64,000 bases of DNA from Galbula dea (taxonomy: Eukaryota > Chordata > Aves > Piciformes > Galbulidae), in NCBI GenBank assembly GCA_013399015.1, contig VWZX01010089.1:1805311-1869310 (forward strand). The letters are read 5' to 3'. Under the pieces are notes generated by a model. It made no database searches, was not told the origin of the DNA, and saw only the letters and a list, made by a program, of their open reading frames with translations. Position 1 is the stretch's first letter. Every line of letters starts with the position of its first letter. This document shows, piece by piece, positions 25,471 to 36,445 of the stretch. The translations under genes and the position numbers were made by a program.

Positions 25471-25662
25471 CTCATGAGGGTGGTTAGAAAGTGGAACAGG
25501 TTGCCCAGAGAGGTTGTGGAGGCCTCATCCCTGGAAGCTTTTAAGACAAGGCTTGATGGGGCCCTGGGCAACCTGATCTAGTGGATGGTGTCCCTGGCAA
25601 GCAGGGGGGTTGGAACTAGATGATCTTTGAGGTCCCTTCCAACTCTGACAATCCTATGATCT
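25471..25662 (+). mobile_element. CR1 LINE, 3' end fragment (sense)
   Basis: This is the 3' terminal part of a CR1 non-LTR retrotransposon. It carries the characteristic GGTTGCCCAGAGAGGTTGTGG segment split by few changes, then GGCAACCTGATCTAGTGG, GTTGGAACTAGATGATCTTT, GAGGTCCCTTCCAACTC and a degenerate 8-bp tail unit (ATCCTATGAT). CR1 copies are usually 5'-truncated like this, and the fragment carries no coding capacity. Its sequence is very close to the inverted copy at 36057-36445, so both probably belong to one subfamily. Confidence 0.93.
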
Positions 25663-26403
25663 AGATCAAAAGAGGAATTTATAAGCTTTAATGAGAAGAT
25701 ACTGATTTGCAAGGTCCCTTCTATCCATGTGAGTGGTGAAGGTGTAACAGGGGAAAGACCCTGTGGGCTGTGGCCAGAGCCTTGTCAGAGGTTATAAACC
25801 CTTGTGGGGCAGGAGAACCCATGCTGGCATGGGGAAGGTGAATGCTGCAGCCAGCCCATTTCTCAGAGCCCCTGCTCCCAGCAAGCACAGACATCTGTGT
25901 TTCCAAACAACTCACCATCTAATTTGTACTTATGTAAAAGAGCTGTCCCATAACACAAATCATCAAGCAATTAACATGCAACACTTCAGTGAGACTCTCC
26001 ATTGCTTGTTGTTGAACCACCTTCAATGCCATTAATGAGAGCTAATTAAATCAATCAAGTCACCACCCTCCTCCAGCATGACTGCAGTTACTGAACCTGT
26101 ATCAGAGCAGGAGGGTTCTCTCAGGCACTGTAAAAACCAAGCTGCACATTTATCATGCTGTCCTTCCAGTACACATTTGTTCTCCATCCTGCATGTTTCA
26201 TTTATCATATGTTGTCACTGTCCCTGCCCCCAATACATCTAGGTGTCAATTAATTCTTCCCTGGGCAGCTCAAGTGCATCACACTGAGTAATCTTGATCT
26301 TAATATCTGCCAGCTCTCCTTACTGGGGGGGTGGGGGTAGAGGGGTGGGAAGGGGAAGAAATGCTCAGCCACATCCCCTAAATTACAGGACTATGACCAT
26401 AAC
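25663..26403. other. Non-coding DNA between two CR1 fragments
   Basis: Contains an AT-rich patch with homeodomain-type words (AAGCAATTAACATGC near 25967, GCCATTAATGAGAGCTAATT near 26027) that may be part of an enhancer, and a G-rich tract at 26325-26355 (listed separately). Nothing gene-like. Confidence 0.6.
26325..26355 (+). other. Putative G-quadruplex tract
   Basis: Five G runs of three or more (7, 5, 4, 3 and 4 G) are separated by spacers of one to four bases, fitting the G3+N1-7 quadruplex rule on the plus strand. The tract ends about 50 bp before a CR1 tail. Formation in the cell is inferred. Confidence 0.6.
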
Positions 26404-26580
26404 CTGAGCTCATGTCAGCAGTGTGCTCTAGTAGCCAAAAAGGCTGATGAGGTCCTGTGGTTCAAGAAGCGTTTGGACAATGCTCTCAGACACATGGGGT
26501 GACTTGGGGTTGTCCTGTTCATAAACAGGGGTTGGACTTGGTGATCCTTGTGGGTCTTTTCCAACTTGGGATATTCTGTG
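26404..26580 (+). mobile_element. CR1 LINE, composite fragment with internal deletion
   Basis: The left part (about 26404-26459, GAGCTCATGTCAGCAGTGTG... to ...GAGGTCCTG) resembles a segment near the end of CR1 ORF2 (CAGTGTGC.C...GTGGCCAA type). The right part (from about 26460, GGTTCAAGAAGCGTTTGGAC... then GGGGTTGGACTTGGTGATCC and GGGATATTCTGTG) is the 3' tail. The intervening region normally present is missing, so this copy carries a deletion or derives from a deleted master. Its tail type (GACTTGGTGATCCTTGTGGG) differs from the copy at 25471, indicating a different CR1 subfamily. Confidence 0.85.
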
Positions 26581-28895
26581 AACTTCTCCATTTCTGTATT
26601 ATGAGTTATTAAATCCTCAAACACCTTTACACACTTGAATATTTTCCAGAGCAAGTGATGCTGGTTTTGACTCCCTCATCCTCCCTTCCAGGGCTTGGCA
26701 GGAGGTTTGCAGGATAATTCAACAAAACAAACTTTTCTTAGTTTCCAGGAAAGCCTTTCAAGTGGGTAATTGCTGTGGACCTTCAAAATGCTTTTAATAA
26801 TTGATGAATATTCAAACAGCAGATTTAACTCACCATTTGCAGCACTAGGCAATGGCATTTCTGCTGTATCACCAGCCCATGCTCTGTTACCATGAGCATG
26901 CAGGGGGATGAGAGTCTTTTTTCTAACCAGGAGCATCATCTTTCATTACATTATAACATTTGGTCTCTGTTTATGTTTCTGCTCTGCCTGGCTAACTCTC
27001 CTTTTTATTTACAAATCAGCTATATTAATGGGCTTTGATTTCAACACTAGCTGTTTATTTGAGAGACAAGTAATTTGGCAAAGGGAAAAAAATCCACACT
27101 AACACAAAGCAGAACCAGCTCTATATATGCACATTTGTCTTTACTCAAGAGTAGACTTAAAATGAATGGGTTCTTGACTCCACAAACATACCTGGTGGCA
27201 TTTTTTCCATGTTTTAATTATAAAAACATTGACTTGCAGGTTAGAGAGAGAACAGCTAACTAACACAGCATTATCTTCTTGCACACCCTTTGGCTATGGT
27301 AGTGCAGCCCCTGCCTCTGTGCAGAAGAGAGACAGGGTCCCTGTGAAGAGACACATTGAGAATCCAGGGGGAACTGCAAAAACATCCTACCCCAAAACAC
27401 CAAAAGCAATTAAAGAAATAACACCTTATTAGGGGTAGCAGCAGTGAGTTACAAGCCAGAAATTTCAGCAAGGGACATAATTGCCTAGATGAATTTACAG
27501 GTGGTTTTGCCCTGGTTCTGCAGCCACATGAGGAATAATGGGCATGTAACCCTCATGCCTTGATTTTCCTGCACTTGGTGTCCTGGGGAAAAAGCAGAGT
27601 ATTGCTTCAAATAAACTGTCTCACAGTGGCAGGAGACAGACTCAGGCTGAACAGGGAATCTGTTCTTATCCCTCTGTCTAAAAGGCTTTCAGAGCCTCAT
27701 CTGAACACAGGCAAAGACACATTAGGATTAACAATTTGGGTCGTTGGTATTAATTGTTAGAGGTGTAGGTAAGTTCTCAGCAGAGATGAATGCCAAGGGA
27801 TCTCTTTTCAACCATCATCCAGCTGTGGAAGGACCCAAGAGGTAAATTCAAGGTGTTCTGATGGTAGAAGAGATGACTGACAGCATATTATTAAGTATTG
27901 CCACACACAAAAGCAAGCAGCATTTTCAGTCTCTGGGATCTCTCTGGGAACAAAGAAGAAAAGTTTCTTTTCTTCCTTTCCCTAAACCTTATTTCTTCCA
28001 CCACTAAGCAGGGTAAAGGTGCTGCAGAAGAGACAAGCAGAATATGCAACTGCTTTAGAACTGATACACACAGAAGAGCAACTAAATCTGCATTAGGGAA
28101 ACATTCAGGAGAGCTGATCATGAAAGAGAAAAATCTCCAAGAAAAGGTGCAAAAGCCACTATATTTGCAATATTTGCTTATTCTGTTCTTTGCATTATGT
28201 TGACACCCTCCTCCCAACATCTGAAAAGGTTTGGGTTTTTTTTTGCCAGGGACCCATTTGCTGTTATGAAAGTCACCTGAGGAAAAAAATACCACACTCC
28301 TTGTGGTGATGGTCACAGAAACATGGGGTCTGAAACCCAACTCACATATACTGTTCATCTTGCAGAGAAGCTTCAGTCCTGATCCCTACTGTGTTAGTTA
28401 GCTTGTCAAGCTCTAACACAAGTTCCCTCTCCACCTTTTTTGTCCTGCTGGAGCAATGTTAAGACCATGGAAGACTTGTTTATTGAATAAATACATTTGA
28501 CTGCGTGGCTCTCTTCAACTTCAGAGAAGATCAATGAAATTCTTTCCTTAGAGGAAAAAGCCTGATGAAATTCTTGGTTTAATCCACCTAATATCATTTA
28601 GCTGAGTAAATTTCTGTGACTAAAAGCATTCTGTCAGTGGAAGGCATTTCATCAAGCACATGCACATAATTCTAGTGACAAAGTGATTTTTGTCAACAAA
28701 ATGCTGCCTGGCTCACGTACAGAAGTTTGTTTAGCAGTGAGTGAGTAGACAGTAAAGGCAGGAATCAGATCCTGAAGATTATGCTAGTTATAAAAAGACA
28801 AGAAGGAGAGAGAAATTATCTGTTTGGTGCCAGACTGTGGGAAGCTGTTTACATGAAAGGAGAGGGAAGGTATGAGGCAACATCAGCTTCCTATG
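26581..28895. other. Non-coding DNA
   Basis: An AT-rich patch at about 26930-27110 (CATTACATTATAACATTTGG, ATATTAATGGGC, CAAGTAATTTGG) may be enhancer-like. Open frames at 27229-27471 and 27891-28358 overlap on both strands and show no domain. No transposon is recognised. Confidence 0.6.
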
Positions 28896-29130
28896 GGCCT
28901 CTAACGCTAGCGTAAATCACGTCACCGATGAAAAGCCACGGTCACGTTGCTTGGGTGTTTCATTTCCCACTCTGCTTTTGATCCTGCAGTTGGTAGATCT
29001 GTTTAATGTGTTAATTGCAAGCTCCTCTGGTCTTTAGCCAACGTTTCTTCTGTTTATTGGTGTGTCTGGCATCAGAAACATGCAAATAAGGTGACCGAAT
29101 TCTTTTGCCTTTCCAGTATGATCACGCTTT
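28896..29130. promoter_or_regulatory. CpG-retaining block with ATF/CREB-like and octamer motifs
   Basis: Six CpGs lie within 42 bp (28905-28946) in DNA that is otherwise strongly CpG-depleted, with further CpGs at about 29041, 29096, 29125 and 29135. TCACGTCACC (28917-28926) reads TGACGTGA on the other strand, an ATF/CREB or ATF6/XBP1-type core. A second GTCACGTT follows at 28941. A perfect octamer ATGCAAAT is at 29080-29087, and homeodomain words (GTTAATTGC near 29010) lie between. No exon or start site is seen. The block looks like a distal enhancer kept unmethylated or under selection; that role is inferred. Confidence 0.35.
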
Positions 29131-32100
29131 CATCCGGTCTGCTTAGAAAAAGCACCAGCAGCTGAACCTCAGCCCCAAGTCTGCAAACCTTTGGATATTG
29201 CAAGCAAAATCCCAGGCAGCCCAGGGGAGGGGGTCTGAGAATTGTGGGAGGACTGTTGCAGCCCCCACACCAGGCTGGATCCCCAGGGTGCCACCTCTGA
29301 GCAGGTAAGGACAAACCGCTTCACTGCACCGCAGGTAGGGCAGCAGTTCAGCAATCCTGGCTCCTGACTTTCCCAAGGCAGCCTTGTGCAGTTCAGGCTC
29401 CCACCCTGAAGTGTAGTCACTGTAGGGACTGATTTACTCTTCTGATCAACTTTAGTGAGGTGCTTTGTTAAGTCAGAGCCTAAATCACACCCCAAGACTG
29501 GAGAAACCACTGATACCACCTCAGGGTGACACTGTCATTGGGGGAAAGATCAGAACCTGTGCCAATATTAGTATTTGCCATCATTAACAGAAAACACCTA
29601 ACTATCAGACTGTTGTCATTACTACATTTCACTGGCTTGGTGCATGGCAGTTCTCACTAACACACTGACAAATAGCTAGGCTTTAGGCATAGGAGGCAAC
29701 AGGAGACTAGTTTGAAGGAGGCAAGGAGCAAGAATCACATGCTGAAGGTCTGTGGCCACAGGCAGGTCAGGGAGAGTAGGAGCTGGGTGCTGTATGAAGG
29801 AATTGATGAGTATAGGGAAAAGAAGGAAAAGCAGAGAGACAGGACACAGCTGCTCAGTGCTAAGGAAGCAGAGCTGCAAGGGGCAAGTCATCTGGGAGCA
29901 AGGAAAAGTTTCCTACGGGGAAAAGGGAGTGCATGCAAACACAAAGGCATAAAAAGGAGGAGTGGAAGTTAACAGCAAAGAACAGAGCCGTTAAGCATCA
30001 TCAGTCCTCAGGAGGTGCTGGCAGAGGAGGAAGGAAATCTCAGAGCAGCTTTATTTATTTGATGGAAGTGCTGTTGACTTCCCAGCTGTGCAAGAGCTCC
30101 AGCAGGAACCCCCCAGCCAGGGAGAGGCCATGCAGTGAGTGCTGGTATCTCTACCCCCAAGTCAGAGCAAAACAGCTTGTCCTGAACCTTTGGGGTGGGG
30201 TGGAAACATTTCTTTTTCTTGCTCCCAGAAGTCAACAGAGCAGCTGGAGGAAAGCCTCCAGTGTACTGAGAAGAAAGAAAAACATCCTTCAGTAGGTCTC
30301 AAAACCTTATTTGTGACATAAAAAGACACCAAGGTTTCTTCAGGAATTAGGAGCTGAATTTTGCTTGTCTTCTGCTGTCAAATAGCTTCCTGTGTCCCCC
30401 AGCACTTGCCCTTCTCTTTTGCACCTTACACCACCATATAGCAGTATGCTCACTAAAGCATCTCCTCAAGCAAACTCTCTCTTTAATTCCTGTGTTAGGT
30501 TCTTCACCACTCCAGCAGTTTTGAAGCCTTTGAGCTGTACTTAGAAGTTTCTAGGGAAAGCTGAAGTGCTGTGCTTGGGAGAAGCTTAACCAAAAAGCTG
30601 TGCTTTTCACACTGGTGCACTTGGAGCTGCACATCTGGCAGCAGGGTTTACATACCCAGGTAATTATTGTCCAAAAGAGAAACTAAATTAGTCTCATCCT
30701 TCTCCCTCTGTGGTAGCCTTTCAGCTGAACTGTTAATAAAGAAAAAATCTCAAAGTAGCCACTGGCTACTGGAGTCATTTGTCTGCTGTTGATCTGCAGT
30801 GTGACTTAACAGGGTGGAAAAGCAGGTAGAGGAGGGAACTGTCATCCCTCTTTAGGTTAGGGAAGCCCTTGCTGAAGTCTCAGCTCATCCTTATGGGCTC
30901 TGCTGGCCTCATTCTGTTTCCACCACGTTATCCTTATGGGTTCCCACCTTGAACCCTGCATGCACATTTTACCTCCTAGTGCTCTGGGAGGGTGGTTTCC
31001 TCCCCAAGAGCCAGTGCTGCTCACAAGAGAGGCAAGTCCACAGGACTTGTAAGAAGGGGGAAATTGTTTGGTTCTGTGCTCAGCTGCTGCACTCGAGAGT
31101 CTGGAGGTTTAACCTCAGTCTGCCACTAAATGGAAAGAGGCTTAATATCCATCAGGCAATTTTTGCAGACTCTCAAGCCAAAATGTTTGCCTTGGATAAA
31201 GACTTTGCTCTTCCACCACTTGCTGACATTTGCATCCCCTACACAACTAAATGAAAGCTGAAAATTATGACTACAGTCGTCAACAGGAACTGTGAAATTA
31301 GAACCAAAGGACCTCCCCCACATCAGCTCACAAGCCCAGCTCTGCCTCAATCATGCAAAGGCCACAAAAAGGAGCCACATGAACCACCCCATAAATCCCA
31401 GCTGTCCTGCCTCCCCAGCAAGTGATAAAGATACCCCAGAACTTACAAGGCTGCCTGTGCCCCCACTCCCATTGCTAATCATATGCATCAACAAGACCAC
31501 GATGATCTCATTTGAGTCCCTTCAACAGCAAAAGCAAGGGCTAGGAGCCCCAGCTACTCTAGCTAGAGTCACTCTGAGTGATTTTTGATTGAATCTGACT
31601 ATTAGTGGATACAATTAAGATGCTGTTTCAGTTTAAAGATGAATTGGCCATGCAGCAACAAATGGTGAATGCTTATTGCTGCCACGCTGAGGCAGGTAAT
31701 CAGGGAATGAAGCTGTAATTGTGGCACCTCTTGTTTTGCTGCTGCTGGAGCACAGAACCAGAGATTCAATTGAACAAACAATTTGCCACACTGCTTAGCC
31801 CTGCTGGGTGGGAAAGCAAAGCTTGTTGGCAAGGCTCCCTTTGAGTTTTGCTCCTCTTTAAACCTGTTAGAAGCAAACCTGGCACTTGCTTTAACCTTTG
31901 CACCGAAGCAGAAAGGAAGAGGAGAAAGCCAGGAGCATTGCTGAGGGCATTTTGAGAGCATTTCACAGGCTTCACCCAGAGATGAGAAGAACCAACCCTA
32001 CACACAATGCAAAGAGTCATCATTCCTTTGATGCCTTTTTGGCTCTTTGCAAACTTCTCTGGAGAAACCAGAGGGCAGGCAGGCCAGCACATTGAAGCAG

Positions 32101-32837
32101 TAAATGCTGCTGTGTGCAAGGAGGAAGAAATCTATATATGCTGAGAGTTGCTTTCCCTCTGCAGGAGATTCAAGCTATAGGTTCTGGGAGATCTTTAAGC
32201 CAAATGTCCTTTTTCCCCCCAAGGGAGGTAAGGATGAACTGGAGAAGCAGGTGCATACAGATTTAGAAGCTCCTCAGCAGCCTGCCTCTGTCCTGCTGCA
32301 AGAGAAGGAGTGCAAAGACTAGAGGCAGGTCTTGAAATGTTGTTTTGCCTGCACTGAGGAAACAGTCATGAACTCCTTTGTTATAGCCTGGTTAATCTGT
32401 GCCTTTTCTTCCTCAGGTATGTTTCTGAAGCAAGCACTCCTCAAGGGAAGCAGTCTTGTAATGGTGATTCAAGAGAAATACAGTAATTTTAATGGGCATT
32501 TTACTGTCAACAGTTCCACATCTGCTCAGGGCTGTGCCAGAAGCCACAAAATCCCCCACATTTCCATTTTGCATCAGCAAGACTAAGCCCTGGGAAGTGT
32601 TAAATGCATGTGCACACTCTGCATCCTGCTTCTGTTAATGTTTCTTGGGTCTTCTCTTGCTTTTCTTCAGTTAGCTGTTTCAGGGCCTAAAGGGCTGGCA
32701 TTTAAAGGGCTCCAAAAAGATGTTAGTGCCAGTGATTTCCTGGACCAGATTCACAGAGGAAAGCTTTCCTGGCTTCATGTATCTCTGTTTGGGATCCATC
32801 TTTGTGCACAACCACTGGCTCTGAGTTTCTAGTCCTG
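29131..32837. other. Non-coding DNA, nothing specific
   Basis: No gene, RNA or transposon is recognised. The region is a little richer in G and C than its neighbours and has many overlapping open frames of 60 to 120 codons on both strands (for example 29169-29519 minus, 29933-30295 plus, 31602-31961 minus). None has a domain, a signal peptide or a repeated pattern, and none is flanked by a convincing acceptor-donor pair. Confidence 0.6.
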
Positions 32838-33140
32838 CAAGGCCAACTGGAATTAGTAGACATCATCACTATGCCACTTTCAATCATCTCTGAGAGGCTA
32901 TGGCAGTCAGGGGAGGTGCCTGAAGACTGGAAGAAAACAAATGTCACCCCAGTCTTCAAAAAGGGCAAGAAGGACTCAGGGAATTATAGGCCAGTCAGCC
33001 ATACCTCAGTGGCTCATCCTGGAGGCCATCTCTAAGCATATGGAAGATAAGAAGATGATCAGGAGTAGTCAGCATGGATTTATCAAAGGGAAATTGTGCT
33101 CAATAAACCTAATTACCTTCTACAATGGGATAACTAGCTG
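32838..33140 (+). mobile_element. CR1 LINE ORF2 reverse-transcriptase fragment, broken
   Basis: Translation gives the N-terminal part of a CR1 reverse transcriptase: PLSIISERLWQSGEVPEDWK followed by a Lys/Gly-rich stretch and GNYRPVS (frame of 32802), then ISKHMEDKK and SSQHGFIKGK with LITFYNG (frame of 32941). The two halves are in different frames. The residues normally found between NYRPVS and the ISKH segment are shortened, so a small deletion shifts the frame near 33000-33030. Both ends are truncated: the YxDD catalytic region is absent and no 3' tail follows. It is a dead fragment. The original orientation was plus. Confidence 0.93.
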
Positions 33141-36056
33141 GAGCATCTTCTGTCTTTTTCTGAAGTACTGCTTGTCTTGGTCTTCAGAGAAGATATTTCC
33201 TTCCCTATAAGCACAGTACAAGACTCAACATCACTTGGATCCTGCTCATCACCTTGGATGAGCTTTGAGGCAGCCAGCAGCAGGGTCTGATGAGGCTTTA
33301 GGCAGGTGCAACTGGAAGGGGAGAAAAGCTCATCTAATTAGATTTAAGTTTTAGTGGTTTGGACAGAGGCAAGCTGTCAATGCCAAGAGCTGTGTGCTCT
33401 GGCAAAACAAGAAGCAGAGAAGCACAAACAAATGCTTCATAATTTGTACCTGAGCAGTGCTGGATGCTTGAGGGGGGTGAGGGTGTTTGTCTTTAAAGGG
33501 AATGGTCTGCAGATGGCTGAATGCTCTTCTCCAACACTTCCTCTTCACCAGCCAACCTAAGCCTTATTACAGAGCTTTGCTCTGCTCAACTATCTTGCAG
33601 GAGTCTAAGCATCAGCTGAGTCCTGATATTCATTACAGGGATATCATTCTAAGGCAAGATGATGCCTTTTTATCATCAACCCTTATTAAATCACCACCAT
33701 TGTACCAGGAGGTTTAGTTTATTACTCTGCTGTCACAGGGCTTTTGTAGATCCCCTCCACTGGATTGGCTCAGCAACACATTACAGAAAACCCAAACTAA
33801 ATGTACTCTTAAGCAGGCCTTTTACCTTTCCCAGCTGGATAATAGTGCATCTTATTCTTTCAGATAAAGAAATTATTTGCAGGTTTCCATTTAAAGGAGC
33901 AGAGAATGAACAGCAGAGCTGTGCCTGGACTTGTCCCAGTGCATCTAGCTAATGTAAAGCTATTGGGCTAGTCAAATCAGTTTCAGGAGTGCTGAGTTTG
34001 GTGGGAAGGCTGCACCACAACTCAAGCCCTGAGCACAAGGAATACTGCAGGAAGAGCTGTTGGATCTATTTAGCAGCTAGGCAAGGAAAGGAAAGGCAAG
34101 TTCTTGGTTTGTAATGCCTACCTGTCTCCAAAAGCAGGACCTGCTCCCTGGCCAAAGCTTGGGACCTGTGAGCTTAAGTCATTGGAGAGGAAAGGAACAG
34201 ACACAGGAATTCATAATGTCTCCTTCAGGCTGCCCTGGGCATCTAATGCAGGTGCAGATTACAAGAAAGAGAGGTATATGTGTCCCAAAAGGTACCTATC
34301 TTTGATGCCCAAAGTTGGCTAGGGCTAGATGCTGCAAGTATCTCTCCCTTCTGACACAAGTGGGTCATGTTAACTGCTCTGCTCTACAGCCAGGCAGGGA
34401 AATCAGGCAGAGAAAGGTCAAATGCCTCACCTTGCAAATGCTTGCATGAATACTTAATCTCTCCCCTGTGAGCCATCTCACCAGCTTCAATAGAACTGCA
34501 GATATCTCATAAAGAAGAAAGATCTCTAACCCACTGCCTGCCTCCAAGGGGATTTGAAGGGACAGATATCCTAGTCCTCTACCTGAGCTAACCCCTCAGT
34601 TTGCACCAGCCTGGCATGAACATCACCACCACATTTTGAGTCCTATAAAGCCCTGGCAGAGCTAAGTCCCTCTGGTTTTAACACACTGAAGTTTATAGCC
34701 ACATTTCCTGGCAAACCACTCCTATTATCTCAGGCCCCAGACACAGCAGCTAATGCTTTCTGAGCCAATAAACCACCAGCTCTACTACCACAAAGGGAAA
34801 GGCAATAAAGACCCCCTCCAAAACAGCCACACAACAAAAAAGAAAACCACCCCAAAGCCCTTACCTGCTTCAGGTTTGCTCCCTGCAGAGTCTCCAAGCT
34901 CTGCCACACTGCTCCCACTCCAGGAAAAACCTGCAAACACTCCAGCCCACCATCTGGTTCTCCTAACAAGGAAGATTGGGCAACCCTGAATCCATTTCCA
35001 CCTCCCCCCAATCTTGACCAGCTGCTGGGTGTTTTGAGAACCCTTCCTCATCAGTGAGTTGAAAGGTAACACCCCCAAATCAGCCATTGTTTCTGAAAGC
35101 AGAAGGTGACCTCTCTAAGGACTTACCCACCTGACACATGGGGTGACAGGGGCATCCCCAGGGCTGAAGCTCCAAATTGCTCTTGAGAACCACTAAAAAA
35201 TCTGTGCTCTGGTTTTCTCTGCATTTCCTAAGTCAAGTTGCTGAAGTTCCTCATGTCATGGAAACACAAGTCCTGCTGAACCATAATTCAGTGGTTTTTT
35301 TATCTTCTTGGGGCAGGGGATGAAGTTACACAGAGAATTCTGCCTACAAATGTCTTTATTTGGAAACAAATACATATGTTACTGCACTAAATTAACTCAG
35401 CTAAGGAGATGGAAATGAGATCATTTAAAAGCAGAGAGCTCTCCCAGAATCATCTTTTTTTTACCTAGCCAGGCAAGGGGCTCATTTTGGGGGAAAACAA
35501 ACACATCTTTTATGATTACAGCCATTCAAAGCTGTTTGCTGCACTCTAAATGGTCTAACAGGAAGGATCAATGGTCTCCTCAGATGATGTTTTAATTAAA
35601 AACTCCTCCTTTCTTCAAGTTGAGATTTGCCAACCCCTCTGAATGGTTGATGGATGATTTGCCATTACCTTGTCTGTTTTCTGTTTAATATTTTGGTTTT
35701 CAGAATTTTAATTGCTGCCATTTGAGGATTATTGATTAACTGTAATTGCTTCTTTTCTCAGGCATCTCCCTAGTTATCTCCAGCTCCGTGGTTTATGCAA
35801 AAACTGAAAGCAGAGTGCTTCAGCACTGGAATGGTTTCCTTTGTGTTGATGAAAATGCAGAGAGCTTGATTATTGTGTGTGTTGACTCCTGTGCCTGGAG
35901 CCTTCCTTGGCTGGAACTTGAACTTGGAGCCTGCACAGTTTTATTCCTTAAGTAAAACACACTAAAAGCATCAACCCCCCCCCTTTTTTTTATAGTCCAG
36001 TCACATCAGATAGAAACTAGACCAAAGAACTCTGCAGAACTGGAAATTCCTGGGTC
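33141..36056. other. Non-coding DNA with an AT-rich enhancer-like patch
   Basis: Most of this stretch is unremarkable. At about 35560-35770 there is a dense run of homeodomain-type words (GTTTTAATTAAAAACTCC, TTTTAATTGC, TTGATTAACTGTAATTGC) with little simple sequence, which may be a conserved non-coding element. A C9T8 tract lies at 35975-35991. Open frames (for example 34730-35087 minus) have no domains. Confidence 0.55.
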
Positions 36057-36445
36057 TTAGAATCATAGACTCATCAGAGTTGGAAGGGACCTTAAAGATC
36101 AGCTAGTTCCAACCCCCCTGCCTGGCAGAGACACCAGCCACTAGATCAGGTTGCCCAGGGCCCCATCAAGCCTTGTCTTAAAAGTTTCCAGGGATGAGGT
36201 TTCCACCACCTCTCTGGGCAACCTGTTCCACTGCCTAACCACCCTCCTGGTGAAGAATTTCCTCCTAATGTCTAATCTAAATCTCCCCTCCTCTAGCTTA
36301 CACCCATTTCCCCTGCTTCTATCACTGTCTGACCTCCTAAAAGTCCCTCCCCAGCTTTCTTGTAGCCCCCTTCAGATACTGGAAGGCCACCAGAAGGTCT
36401 CCTTGGAGCCTTCTCTTCTCCAGACTGAACACCTCCAACTGTCAT
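36057..36445 (-). mobile_element. CR1 LINE, 3' end fragment (antisense)
   Basis: Read on the minus strand this is about 390 bp of CR1 3' sequence. The tail begins at the left (AGAATCATAGACTCAT, degenerate ATTCTATG units), followed by GTTGGAAGGGACCTTAAAG and CTAGTTCCAACCCCCCTGCC. Upstream CR1 sequence runs to about 36445 (TCTTCTCCAGACTGAACACC). It is the longest CR1 piece in the window. An open plus-strand frame (36151-36552) is antisense to the element and not a gene. The same antisense peptide start (MPRAPSSLVLK) occurs opposite the copy at 25471-25662, confirming that the two are close relatives. Confidence 0.95.
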
